A DNA stretch of 39,118 bases from the NCBI GenBank assembly GCA_947627755.1, contig CANQXD010000014.1, forward strand, positions 1 through 39,118, in the 5' to 3' direction. Position 1 is the first letter of the stretch. Every line of letters starts with the position of its first letter. The notes below the pieces were generated by a model. The model saw only the letters and a list, made by a program, of their open reading frames with translations. It was not told the origin of the DNA and made no database searches. Of this stretch, positions 31,254 through 39,118 are shown one piece after another. The position numbers and the translations under genes are program-made. This DNA comes from an uncultured Clostridia bacterium (GTDB lineage Bacteria; Bacillota; Clostridia; TANB77; CAG-508).

Positions 31254-33569
31254 ATGAAAGTTTTATTTGCAGTCAATAATGAGGCTGTTTCAGAATCTAT
31301 TGTAAAAAAATATCAACAAATGTATAAAGAAATTATTTTAAGTAAAAATGTATATTATTTTAATGCTATTTTAAAAGAAATACAAAAAGATAAAACTTAT
31401 GATTGCATTGTTATTAGTGAAGATTTAGAACCATTTACAAATAACAATTATGAAGCAATTAATAATTTTATATTCGAAAAATTAGATAGCATTTCAGATG
31501 AAGCAGTTTCACCTACAGGAGAAGATATACCAATTATTCTAATAACTACAGATAGACGCACTAAATCTGATGAGTTACTTATAAAACTATTTGGAATTGG
31601 AATTTATAGTGCATTATTAGGACAAGATAGAAGTATTGAAGAAGTCTGCAAATTAATTCATAAACCACGTTCTAAAAAAGAGGCAAAAGTTTATTATAAA
31701 ATTGATTCTAATGATGTAGAATATAAACCAGAAAGTGAAACAGATGTAAGTGAAACAGAAATTCAAAATATTCTAACACATTATAAACGCTTAGGAAGAA
31801 ATGAAGACCGCTATGTAGAAAGTTTTGATAGTATTGCTTCACAATACACAGATCAACAATTAAAGGTTATTATTAAATTTTTACCATTAAATGTAAAAGC
31901 AGTTTTAGAGGCAAACAGTCCAAAATATCAACAGCTAATGGCATTTGGTAACAATAGAGGAAAGCAACAAAATCAATATCAACCAAAAAATAAGACAAAA
32001 ATTAAGAACAATACAGATAAGGCAATTAGTAATTCAGGTATTAAAGTAGAGTCTATTCCAAGTGGAGAAAAGAAAATAACAAAACCTGTTATTATTCCAC
32101 CTGTTACTCAAACAAAAAGAGTTGAAAAAGCTGATAATGTGGATAATATACAAGATATTATAAATCAAAATGAAAAAATAGAGATTCCAGAAGTAGAAAA
32201 TTTAGAAGAAGTGCAAGAAGCTCCAAAAAGAAGAGGAAGACCAAAAAAAGTACAAGTACAGCCACAAGAACTAACAATGGAAGAACCAACAAAGAAAAGA
32301 AGAGGAAGACCAAAAAAGAATATAGAAAATGAGTCAGAACAACAAAATCAAAAAGTTCTATCAAATATTGGCACACTACCAAATTATGCTGAAGAACCAA
32401 AAGAAACAATGCTATTAGGTTCTGATGAGGAACAAGAAGAAGCCATACTTCCAGGATTTGATGACGAACAAGAAGAAACTATGCTTCCAGGATTTGATAT
32501 GGTAGAAGATACTGTATTACCAGGCTTTGAAGATGTAGATGAACAAGAAACTATATTACCAGGATTTGATGTAGTAGATGATACAGAAAAATCTTATGAA
32601 AACACTCAAACGCAATATAATTCAAATGAAAATATGCAAGAGCTTCAATCAATTTCGACAACTTCAACAACGAATTATGAAAATGCTTTAACTGGAAATA
32701 CAAAAATAGTTGCATTTGTAGGAACTACAAAAAATGGAACATCTTTCTTAGTAAACAACATAGCAGAACTTATATCACAACAAGGAATAAAAACAGCAAT
32801 TCTAGATTTAACAAAAAATAGAAATTCTTATTACATTTTTACAAAAAATGAAGAAGAATTAAGACAACTTGCATTTTCTTGTGTAGAAAAATTATCACAG
32901 GGGGTAGCACAAGGAATTAGAGTAAACAATAATTTAGATGTATACACATCATTACCGGGTGAAAATACTCCTACAGAAAATTACCAAACAATCATACAAA
33001 CATTAACACAAAATTACTCTCTTATTTTATTAGATTGTGACTTTACTTCAAAATATGAATATTTAATGCAAGCGCAAGAAATTTATTTAGTACAAAATAT
33101 GGATGTATTAACAATTCAACCATTAACTGCATATTTAAGAGATTTAAAGGCAAAAGGTGTACTAGAACAAAGTAAATTAAGAGCAGTAATAAATCAATAT
33201 ACAAGAGTAAAAGGCGTAACAGAAAAGGCTATAATTGGAGGAATGGCATTCTATAATGACCCTGCAATGTCTTTTATGACAGAATTATTTAATAGAGAGA
33301 CAGTGCCTTATTGCACTATTCCATTTGATAATCAAGTATATGCAAAATATTTGGAAGGATTAGTAAATTGTAATATTTCTATCCAAGGTTATCCAAAAGA
33401 ATTTTTGCAAGCACTTAAAAAATTAGGAAATATGGTATATCCTCTAATAGGAAATGAAAAAAACAATAAAAAGCAAAAGTATGAGAACCAAAAATATAAT
33501 AAATATGCAACAAATGTATTTTCAAGTAATACAAATTCTACTTTAGATAAGATGAGAAGAAATAATTAG
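31254..33569 (+). CDS. TadZ/CpaE-like protein with AT-hooks and a degenerate P-loop ATPase domain
   Basis: The 771-residue protein shows: residues 1-140, a response-receiver-like fold without the usual phosphorylation motif; 170-230, a helical part (ILTHYKRLGRNEDRY, FLPLNVKAVLEANSPKYQQL); 320-356, two AT-hook-like KRRGRPKK segments; 395-443, acidic repeats ending LPGFD (four copies); 480-760, a MinD/ParA-type domain. Its P-loop reads FVGTTKNGTS, with Thr where both the signature and the P-loop lysines are expected, so ATP hydrolysis is doubtful. This REC-like plus atypical ATPase order is that of TadZ/CpaE, which place Tad pili or flagella at the pole, but no tad genes are near. ATG follows GGAGGGG. 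The next gene starts within 25 bases. Confidence 0.75.
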   Translation: MKVLFAVNNEAVSESIVKKYQQMYKEIILSKNVYYFNAILKEIQKDKTYDCIVISEDLEPFTNNNYEAINNFIFEKLDSISDEAVSPTGEDIPIILITTDRRTKSDELLIKLFGIGIYSALLGQDRSIEEVCKLIHKPRSKKEAKVYYKIDSNDVEYKPESETDVSETEIQNILTHYKRLGRNEDRYVESFDSIASQYTDQQLKVIIKFLPLNVKAVLEANSPKYQQLMAFGNNRGKQQNQYQPKNKTKIKNNTDKAISNSGIKVESIPSGEKKITKPVIIPPVTQTKRVEKADNVDNIQDIINQNEKIEIPEVENLEEVQEAPKRRGRPKKVQVQPQELTMEEPTKKRRGRPKKNIENESEQQNQKVLSNIGTLPNYAEEPKETMLLGSDEEQEEAILPGFDDEQEETMLPGFDMVEDTVLPGFEDVDEQETILPGFDVVDDTEKSYENTQTQYNSNENMQELQSISTTSTTNYENALTGNTKIVAFVGTTKNGTSFLVNNIAELISQQGIKTAILDLTKNRNSYYIFTKNEEELRQLAFSCVEKLSQGVAQGIRVNNNLDVYTSLPGENTPTENYQTIIQTLTQNYSLILLDCDFTSKYEYLMQAQEIYLVQNMDVLTIQPLTAYLRDLKAKGVLEQSKLRAVINQYTRVKGVTEKAIIGGMAFYNDPAMSFMTELFNRETVPYCTIPFDNQVYAKYLEGLVNCNISIQGYPKEFLQALKKLGNMVYPLIGNEKNNKKQKYENQKYNKYATNVFSSNTNSTLDKMRRNN

Positions 33570-33592
33570 AAATAGAGATGGAGGTACAAGCT

Positions 33593-34690
33593 TTGATTAT
33601 AGCAATCATTATACTATTAGTAATCATTATTGTATTTTTAATGCTATACAATATGTCAGTACACAAAAAAATAGATACATTTAGTAATTTGAATCAAAAA
33701 ATTGTTAGTTTAAATGTATTACAAGAATTTATGGATACAATAAGTGAAGAAAAAACAGCAGATGAAAAAATTGAGAATATAAACAGTATTTTAATTGAAA
33801 AATATGATATTAAATATTCTACAATTGTAGTATATAATGGTGCAGAATATACTATTAAAGCTACTAATGTAGATGAAAAACACTGGGATACTCTTAAAAA
33901 TTTGCATACAGAACAAATTTTTAAAGATAGTATTGAAACAGCAACTCCAAAATACATTACAGTAGATAAAGAAGGAGAAAGACTTCCTTATCAAAGAATG
34001 GAATTTGGAAGGGCAAAGTCAGCTATGTTCTTCCCTCTATATATTGATAATATTTATATTGGATATTGGATTATTGAAAGTGGTAAGCCACATGATTTTG
34101 ATAATATTGATACCACAATATTAGAAGTAGTAAAGAATAATATTATTTCTGTTATTAGAACAGTAGAAAAGCAAAATGTTATTGAAAATATTGTAAGAGA
34201 CGATCAATTTACAGGTTTAAAGACAGAGGAATATTTATATGGAGAAGGAAAAAGAAAAATTGATGAATATGATACTTCAGCAATATGTATGTTTGAAGTT
34301 ACAAACATTGTAGATATCAATGAAACATTAGGAAGACATACAGGAAACCAAGTAATTGCAAAAATAAGTGATGTAGTAAGACAAAGTATTGCATCAGAAT
34401 ATATATTTGTAAGATATATGGGGCCTAAATTTGTAGTTGTATTTTCTGGAATTGATACTGAAGGGACTTCTAACTTTATAACAGAAATTAAAAATCAAAT
34501 AGAAAAGTTAAAAGTAGAACAGGCAGAAGAAGATATATTTGAAAATGAAAAAGCAAAAACAGCAACACCAAAAATTAATGTTGCTATTACTACTTATTAT
34601 AAAGGAACAGCACTAGAAGGAACTACTCATAAACTTGAAAAATATCTTGATTCTGCACCAAAAGAAGAAAGTCAAATCAATTACATATAA
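33593..34690 (+). CDS. membrane-anchored GAF and degenerate GGDEF domain protein
   Basis: Order: one N-terminal membrane segment (IIAIIILLVIIIVFLMLYNM), a GAF-like domain (about 40-180, with FFPLYIDNIYIGYWIIES), and a GGDEF-fold domain (about 200-360). The active-site signature is RYMGPKFVVVFSG, where diguanylate cyclases have GGDEF. Gly, Asp and Glu are changed, so cyclic-di-GMP synthesis is not expected; it may bind nucleotide or act as a scaffold. I chose TTG 33593, seven bases after GGAGG at 33580-33584, over ATG 33578, which overlaps that site. The gene follows the TadZ-like gene and precedes ireB. Confidence 0.8.
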   Translation: MIIAIIILLVIIIVFLMLYNMSVHKKIDTFSNLNQKIVSLNVLQEFMDTISEEKTADEKIENINSILIEKYDIKYSTIVVYNGAEYTIKATNVDEKHWDTLKNLHTEQIFKDSIETATPKYITVDKEGERLPYQRMEFGRAKSAMFFPLYIDNIYIGYWIIESGKPHDFDNIDTTILEVVKNNIISVIRTVEKQNVIENIVRDDQFTGLKTEEYLYGEGKRKIDEYDTSAICMFEVTNIVDINETLGRHTGNQVIAKISDVVRQSIASEYIFVRYMGPKFVVVFSGIDTEGTSNFITEIKNQIEKLKVEQAEEDIFENEKAKTATPKINVAITTYYKGTALEGTTHKLEKYLDSAPKEESQINYI

Positions 34691-34717
34691 AGTTTTCAAA
34701 AGAAGGAGGTATCATCT

Positions 34718-34972
34718 ATGACCAATGATGAAACCATGTTTTTTCAAAAGCCAAAACAAGAAAAGACACAGACAAAAGAAATTTTAAAAGAGGTATATGA
34801 AGCCTTAACAGAAAAAGGATATAATCCAATAAATCAAATAGTAGGTTATATTTTATCAGGAGATCCAACTTATATTACAAGCTACAAAGGTGCTAGAAAC
34901 TTAATTCGTCAAATTGAAAGAGACGAATTATTAGAAAAAATGGTAAAAAATTATATAGGAATGGAAGACTAA
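34718..34972 (+). CDS. ireB: IreB family regulatory phosphoprotein
   Basis: The 84-residue protein matches the UPF0297 (YrzL/IreB) family: [52 protein letters not shown] is the conserved part (positions about 22-72). In Enterococcus IreB is a substrate of the Ser/Thr kinase IreK. In Firmicutes ireB, ruvX and a DUF1292 gene form a conserved cluster (yrzL-yrrK-yrzB), as here. ATG follows GAAGGAGGT by nine bases. Confidence 0.95.
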   Translation: MTNDETMFFQKPKQEKTQTKEILKEVYEALTEKGYNPINQIVGYILSGDPTYITSYKGARNLIRQIERDELLEKMVKNYIGMED

Positions 34973-35039
34973 AAACAATAAAAGTTAATGTAGTTCAAGT
35001 GTACTTTTAAAGCTAAATAAGAAAGAAATGGAATTTAAA

Positions 35040-35468
35040 ATGAGAAAATTAGGAATTGATTATGGAGATGCAAGAGTAGGAATTGCAATGACAGATGCTC
35101 TAAATATTACAGTTCAAGGAATAGAAACAATTCATCATCAAGGAAATGATAAAATAGTACTAAAAAGGCTAGAAGAATTCTTAAATGAATATGAAATAGA
35201 TACCTTTGTGGTTGGAATGCCTATAAATATGAATGGTTCAAAAGCAGAGAGAGTAGAACTAACAGAAAAATTTATTCATAAACTAAAATGTAAATTTCCT
35301 AAGATAAATATAGAAACAATTGATGAAAGGCTTACTACAGTAGCAGCACATAAAACAATGAACTTCTTAAATATAGATAACAAAAAAAAGAAAAATATAG
35401 TAGATACTATATCTGCGGTATATATATTAGAAACTTATATGAAAAAAATAGAAAATAAGAAAGAATAA
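35040..35468 (+). CDS. ruvX: putative pre-16S rRNA nuclease, YqgF/RuvX family
   Basis: The RNase H-fold protein (YqgF, YrrK) is required for 16S rRNA 5' end processing. It starts MRKLGIDYGDARVGIAMTD, with VVGMPINMNGSKAERVE and IETIDERLTT carrying the conserved acidic residues. The length is near the usual 140. The start is uncertain: ATG at 35028 gives four extra residues (MEFK), ATG at 35040 begins at the first conserved strand. Neither has a strong ribosome binding site. Confidence 0.93.
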   Translation: MRKLGIDYGDARVGIAMTDALNITVQGIETIHHQGNDKIVLKRLEEFLNEYEIDTFVVGMPINMNGSKAERVELTEKFIHKLKCKFPKINIETIDERLTTVAAHKTMNFLNIDNKKKKNIVDTISAVYILETYMKKIENKKE

Positions 35469-35589
35469 ATATTGCATAAAGAGAGAAAATAGTATATGAT
35501 AAACAAAAATAACAAATACTAAACAAAAAGAATATTAAAATTGTAGAAATACAATATAATATATAAATTTGAAAGGAGAAAAAAGAAAA

Positions 35590-35895
35590 ATGGATGAAGA
35601 AAACGACAATATCATTGTATTAAATGATGAAAATGGAGAGGAAGTTCCATTTGAGTTTTTAGATTTAATTGAACTAAATGGAGAAGAGTATGTTGTATTA
35701 CTTCCAGTAGAAGATGAAGAGGAAGATAATGAAGAAGCAGGAGAAGTTGTTATTCTAAAAGTAGAAGATACAGAATCAGAAGATGAAGAGTCTTATGTTA
35801 GCGTTGATGATGATGAAATTTTAAATAAAGTATTTGATATATTCAAAGAAAAATTTAAAGACGAATTTAATTTTGTTGATGATGAAGAACAATAA
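35590..35895 (+). CDS. DUF1292 family acidic protein (YrzB-like)
   Basis: This short, very acidic protein has NIIVLNDENGEEVPFEFLDLIELNGEEYVVLLPVEDEE in part, the DUF1292 pattern, and a Glu/Asp tail. Function is unknown. It is the third member of the ireB-ruvX cluster. ATG 35590 follows AAAGGAG by 11 bases; an upstream TTG (35569) lies before that site and is rejected. Confidence 0.9.
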   Translation: MDEENDNIIVLNDENGEEVPFEFLDLIELNGEEYVVLLPVEDEEEDNEEAGEVVILKVEDTESEDEESYVSVDDDEILNKVFDIFKEKFKDEFNFVDDEEQ

Positions 35896-35908
35896 AAATA
35901 AAAGGCGG

Positions 35909-35936
35909 GGGTTGGAAGTATTCCAACTTCTTTTTA
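35909..35936 (+). terminator. Rho-independent terminator
   Basis: GTTGGAA pairs with TTCCAAC around GTA, with T-rich sequence after; it closes the ireB-ruvX-DUF1292 unit. Confidence 0.8.
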
Positions 35937-36007
35937 TTTATAAAAATTACATAAAAAAGAAATTATAAAGAAAAATAAAAAAGGAAAAACGAAAGGAAAG
36001 AGAAAAA

Positions 36008-36484
36008 ATGAAAAATTTAAGTAGTTGGTTAATCGTATTTTTTATTATTATGTTTTGGGGCTTTAGAGTGTTAGTTGCTGTTATGGGGCAAATGGATGCA
36101 GAATTTATTTTAAAACCAACAGATATCACAACAGAAATTATTTTATTATTTGTTGTGCTAGCATTAGTACCATTCATATTTAAAAGAAAAATATGGGCAG
36201 GTATTATTTATTTAGGAGTATATGCATACTATTTTGGACCAAATTTATTTTCAAATGTAATGGCAGTAATAAATCAAGAAACATTAACAGCAACTACATA
36301 TTTAGAAATGTTAATTGCATTAATTGCTATTACTTTAGGTGTAGTAGCTGTATTTGATATTTTATTTGATAAAGCAAGAATGAAAAATCCAGTAAATAAA
36401 GACACAGATTGGTTTTATAAGAACAAAGATTACGATAGAAAATTAGACGATAGAGCTGATAAAAATAATTATAGAACGTTATAA
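36008..36484 (+). CDS. membrane protein of unknown function
   Basis: The 158 residues have four hydrophobic segments (about 6-27, 43-60, 63-82, 98-118), then a charged C-terminal tail (MKNPVNKDTDWFYKNKDYDRK). ATG follows GAAAGGAAAG. I do not recognise a family. It lies alone between a terminator and rbgA. Confidence 0.75.
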   Translation: MKNLSSWLIVFFIIMFWGFRVLVAVMGQMDAEFILKPTDITTEIILLFVVLALVPFIFKRKIWAGIIYLGVYAYYFGPNLFSNVMAVINQETLTATTYLEMLIALIAITLGVVAVFDILFDKARMKNPVNKDTDWFYKNKDYDRKLDDRADKNNYRTL

Positions 36485-36585
36485 AATATTATGATTATTT
36501 TTATCTTACATAGTTTAACGAAAACTATATATGAAGAAACTAAAATAGAAAAAGTAATTAAGTAAAAACTTAAGGAAGTGAAAAG

Positions 36586-37482
36586 ATGGATAACAACAAG
36601 ATAAACGTCAACTGGTACCCCGGGCACATGGCAAAAACAAAAAAACAAATTGTAGAAGACTTAAGACTAATTGATGTTGTAATTGAAATATTGGATGCTA
36701 GAATTCCAAGAGCAAGTCAAAATAAAGATTTAGAAGAATTATTTAAAAACAAGAAAAGAATTATTTTGCTAAACAAAAGTGATTTAGCAGAAGAAATAAT
36801 AAGCAAAAAATGGGTAGAATTTTACAAAAAACAAGGTATACCTGCCATTTTAACAAACTTAAATAATTCAAATGAAATATCAAAAGTGTTGCAAGAAGTA
36901 CAAAAAATAGCACAAGAAGAAAAACAAGCAATAGCAGAAAAAGGGCGTGTAGGGAAAGCCATTCGTGTTATGGTAGTAGGAATTCCAAATGTAGGGAAAT
37001 CCTCTTTTATAAATAGAATTACGAAAAAAACAGTAGCAATGGTGGGAAATAAGCCGGGTGTTACCAAACAAAAACAATGGGTAAAAATAAAAGAAAATAT
37101 TGAATTACTAGATACTCCAGGTATGTTATGGCCAAAATTAGAGCCACAAGAAACAGCACTTCATTTAGCATTCATAGGAACAATAAAAGACGATAACATA
37201 GAAAAAATAGAAATTGCCTATTACTTATTAAAATATCTATTACAAGAAAAGAGACAAAACTTAATAGAAAGATATCATTTACAAGCAGAAGAAATAGAGA
37301 AAATTTTAAATAACAAAGAGCAAGCGGAAAACGAAAATATTATAGAAATATTTCATATAATAGGAAGAAAAAGAGGTGCCATTGTTTCAGGTGGACAAGT
37401 AGATGAAGAAAAAGTAGCAAATCTATTATTAGAAGAATTTAGAAGCGGAAAATTAGGAAGAATCACATTAGAAAAACCATAA
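36586..37482 (+). CDS. rbgA: ribosome biogenesis GTPase RbgA (YlqF)
   Basis: RbgA is a circularly permuted GTPase that promotes late 50S subunit assembly. It begins NVNWYPGHMAKTKKQI and has motifs in permuted order: G4 LLNKSD, G1 GIPNVGKSSFINR, G2/G3 region PGVTKQKQW and LLDTPGM, then a C-terminal RNA-binding helical domain. The 298 residues are close to the 282 of B. subtilis. ATG follows TTAAGGAAGTG. Confidence 0.96.
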   Translation: MDNNKINVNWYPGHMAKTKKQIVEDLRLIDVVIEILDARIPRASQNKDLEELFKNKKRIILLNKSDLAEEIISKKWVEFYKKQGIPAILTNLNNSNEISKVLQEVQKIAQEEKQAIAEKGRVGKAIRVMVVGIPNVGKSSFINRITKKTVAMVGNKPGVTKQKQWVKIKENIELLDTPGMLWPKLEPQETALHLAFIGTIKDDNIEKIEIAYYLLKYLLQEKRQNLIERYHLQAEEIEKILNNKEQAENENIIEIFHIIGRKRGAIVSGGQVDEEKVANLLLEEFRSGKLGRITLEKP

Positions 37483-37670
37483 AATAGTAAAAATGCTATA
37501 ATTGTGAAGTTATGAGAAATATAATAACAGAAATATAATAATTCAAAATATAATAACTAAATTATAGTAACAGAAAATATAATTATGAAAGTTTAGTTAA
37601 GAAATAACAGAGAAAAAAGTTAGGATACAGTTAAGAAAGTATAGTTAGAAAAAGAAAGGTAAAAAGCAAA
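37483..37670. repeat. AT-rich spacer with short repeats
   Basis: ATATAATAA(C/T) recurs several times (about 37517-37560) with a fuzzier AGTTAAGAAA pattern after it. It is low complexity rather than a defined repeat family. No gene seen. Confidence 0.45.
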
Positions 37671-38066
37671 ATGGAAGAAACAATTGAAAGAAAAAAGAAA
37701 ATAGAAGAAGTAAAGCTTATGCCACCATTAGTTTGGGCATATATAGGAGATTGTGTATACGAATTATTCATTCGTATGCAACTCGTAAACACAACCAAAT
37801 TAAACCCTCATAAATTACATATAGAAGCAGTAAAATATGTAAAAGCAAAGGCACAAGCAGAAATATTAGCAAAAATTTATGACGAACTAACAGACGAAGA
37901 AAAAGACATTGTAAGAAGAGGAAGAAATGCAGAAAACCATCACTTGCCCAAAAATGCAGATGCAACAGACTATATGTATGCTACGGCTTTTGAAGCCTTA
38001 ATAGGCTATCTATATTTAACTAAGCAAGACACAAGATTAAAAGAAGTTTTAGAAAAGGTAATATAA
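37671..38066 (+). CDS. mrnC: Mini-ribonuclease 3
   Basis: Mini-RNase III matures 23S rRNA ends. The 131-residue protein has the RNase III catalytic fold without a double-stranded RNA-binding domain: VWAYIGDCVYELFIR (catalytic Asp), the HKLHIEAVKYVKA helix, RRGRNA, and YATAFEALIGYLYL (catalytic Glu). It is followed by a promoter of the next gene. Confidence 0.95.
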   Translation: MEETIERKKKIEEVKLMPPLVWAYIGDCVYELFIRMQLVNTTKLNPHKLHIEAVKYVKAKAQAEILAKIYDELTDEEKDIVRRGRNAENHHLPKNADATDYMYATAFEALIGYLYLTKQDTRLKEVLEKVI

Positions 38067-38114
38067 ATAAAAAATGAATACATATTTTTTATATAGAAGA
38101 ATTATATAATGTAT

Positions 38115-38143
38115 TTGCAAATATATGATAACTGTAGTATAAT
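38115..38143 (+). promoter_or_regulatory. sigma-A promoter for the gene at 38166
   Basis: TTGCAA at 38115-38120 and TATAAT at 38138-38143, spacing 17 bases. Confidence 0.75.
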
Positions 38144-38165
38144 TATGATATAGGGAGGAAATTTT

Positions 38166-38816
38166 ATGGGATTGTTAAATAAATTTAAAAAGGAAAAAAA
38201 CGGAAACATTCAAAGAACACAAGAAAAGTCACCTTATCAACTACTTTTCAGTAAGACAAAAGATGATAAAGTTCAACTAGATTTTTATGATGGAAAAGCA
38301 AATTTTAAACAATTTTATGATACGACAAGATTAATTATAAATAGAAAAATACAAATAAAAAATACTATATTAACAGAGGCTCTTATATCATACTACTCAG
38401 AAAATGATGCAATAATGATAAATAAGGATGGTCAAGAATTTGGTCGTAGAGTACAATATGAAAAAATTTTAATGGATGTTGATACTAATTTATTACAAAG
38501 AAATAGCAACTATTGTAATTATGTTATGAAGAATCTATTAAACAAGGAAAGAGTTGATGAATACTTAAAAAGAGGATTACAAGAAAATTCTGAACAACCT
38601 TGTGGAAATTATGTAGGAGGGGTTAGAACAATAAATAATGGATATAGAAAGGTATTTGATCCAATAGTAGGAAAAATGGTTCACGAATCTTTAGAAATGA
38701 AACAAAAAAGAGAAGAAGATAGAGAAAGACAAGAACAGCAAAAACAAGACAATATATCAAAAAGAAAATCTGAAATAGAGAGATTACAACGAGAAATTGA
38801 AGATATGCAAAAATAA
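38166..38816 (+). CDS. hypothetical protein, 216 residues
   Basis: The protein has no membrane segment. Residues 1-135 are a mixed alpha/beta part (SPYQLLFSKTKDDKVQLDFYDG, YEKILMDVDTNLLQRNSNYC), residues 136-175 include CGNYVGGVRTINNGYRK, and residues 180-216 are coiled coil rich in Glu, Arg and Gln. I do not recognise it. ATG follows AGGGAGG. It has its own promoter. Confidence 0.7.
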   Translation: MGLLNKFKKEKNGNIQRTQEKSPYQLLFSKTKDDKVQLDFYDGKANFKQFYDTTRLIINRKIQIKNTILTEALISYYSENDAIMINKDGQEFGRRVQYEKILMDVDTNLLQRNSNYCNYVMKNLLNKERVDEYLKRGLQENSEQPCGNYVGGVRTINNGYRKVFDPIVGKMVHESLEMKQKREEDRERQEQQKQDNISKRKSEIERLQREIEDMQK

Positions 38817-39012
38817 AAATAGCAATATTTTTTATAATTAAAATAAGTGATTTATAGTTTTAATTTTTAATAAAAAAATTAAAGATAAGGCTAAAATCAC
38901 TTTATTATTTTCAATATAGATTATTATGAAAGCAATTATTATCTTAAAATAAAAAATATTATGAAAAGAGTAATAAAATAGTAATAAATCATAAAAAGTA
39001 GAGCAAGGGCAA
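38817..39012. other. AT-rich intergenic region
   Basis: The only structure seen is an inverted pair AAGTGATTTATAG (about 38846-38858) with CTAAAATCACTT (about 38891-38902), which may be a terminator of the preceding gene. No gene is seen. Confidence 0.4.
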
Positions 39013-39041
39013 TTGACAGAAATAAAAAAACGTGCTATTAT
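39013..39041 (+). promoter_or_regulatory. promoter of the tRNA gene
   Basis: TTGACA at 39013-39018 and TATTAT at 39036-39041, spacing 17 bases, with an extended TG element. Confidence 0.8.
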
Positions 39042-39063
39042 AAGAAAGTATAAAAAATAATAA

Positions 39064-39118
39064 GGCCCCTTGGTCAAGCGGTTAAGACGCAGCCCTCTCA
39101 AGGCTGAATCATGGGTTC
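39064..39118 (+). tRNA. tRNA-Glu (anticodon CTC), cut off by the window end
   Basis: The acceptor 5' strand GGCCCCT begins at 39064. The anticodon stem CAGCC/GGCTG (39090-39094, 39102-39106) closes a seven-base loop with CTC at 39097-39099, which reads GAG (glutamate). GGTTC at the end of the window is the start of the T-arm; the 3' part lies outside. Confidence 0.92.

Noticed and set aside
37483-37670. CRISPR-like short repeats
   Set aside because: The ATATAATAA copies are short, unevenly spaced and low in complexity; no cas genes are near.

Overview
The window is a strongly A+T-rich bacterial chromosome segment with gene dense, mostly plus-strand operons. Gene content points to an endospore-forming member of the Clostridia (Firmicutes): spoIIAA-spoIIAB-sigF, spoIID, a SpoIIQ-like M23 protein, sigK, a Spo0A box, a T-box riboswitch on valS, IreB, RbgA and Mini-RNase III. 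An uncultured gut-type clostridial lineage is my inference; no species can be named from the sequence alone.

Layout. 421-2562: two membrane-anchored proteins of unknown function, then a terminator. 2640-4695: recG, broken by one extra base inside its Walker A motif. 4731-6739: an AntA-type antirepressor gene behind a terminator-containing leader, a LacX-like aldose epimerase and a small membrane protein. 6787-9921: promoter, T-box (apparent GTA/Val specifier), a long imperfect palindrome and valS. 10102-10584: a GNAT-like gene on the minus strand. 10664-14292: a sporulation block, with Spo0A boxes, spoIIAA, spoIIAB, sigF, spoIID, a candidate sigma-F promoter and spoIIQ. 14354-17229: an unknown protein, a P-loop/Asp23-like fusion, cmk and plsC. 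17310-17720: an orphan transcription unit with its own promoter and terminator and a GC-rich, foldable interior, which I interpret as a structured non-coding RNA. 17809-21015: rpsA and typA. 21214-26159: a possibly frameshifted small gene, a TrmR-like methyltransferase, a long helical protein, a PF06541 membrane protein (minus) and a U32 protein; TrmR and U32 proteins are both linked to wobble-uridine hydroxylation/methylation of tRNA. 26262-30554: an unknown membrane protein, a frameshifted DUF368 gene (minus), nagZ, uninterrupted sigK and a small unknown gene (minus). 30828-35895: an operon of a 2-TM secreted/membrane protein, a TadZ/CpaE-like protein with AT-hooks, a degenerate GAF-GGDEF protein, then ireB, ruvX and a DUF1292 gene. 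36008-39118: a membrane protein, rbgA, mrnC, an unknown protein and the 5' part of tRNA-Glu(CTC).

The most notable items are the orphan structured RNA at 17345-17718; the operon of apparently enzyme-dead TadZ-like and GGDEF-like proteins at 30828-34690; two genes (recG and DUF368) broken by an extra C in the same CA[C]GGA context; a slippery A_AAG_GGC heptamer directly before the stop of the gene at 21214; and three hairpin-type repeats sharing a GGGAC core, placed in leaders or between genes. There is no CRISPR array, transposase, prophage block or rRNA in the window.
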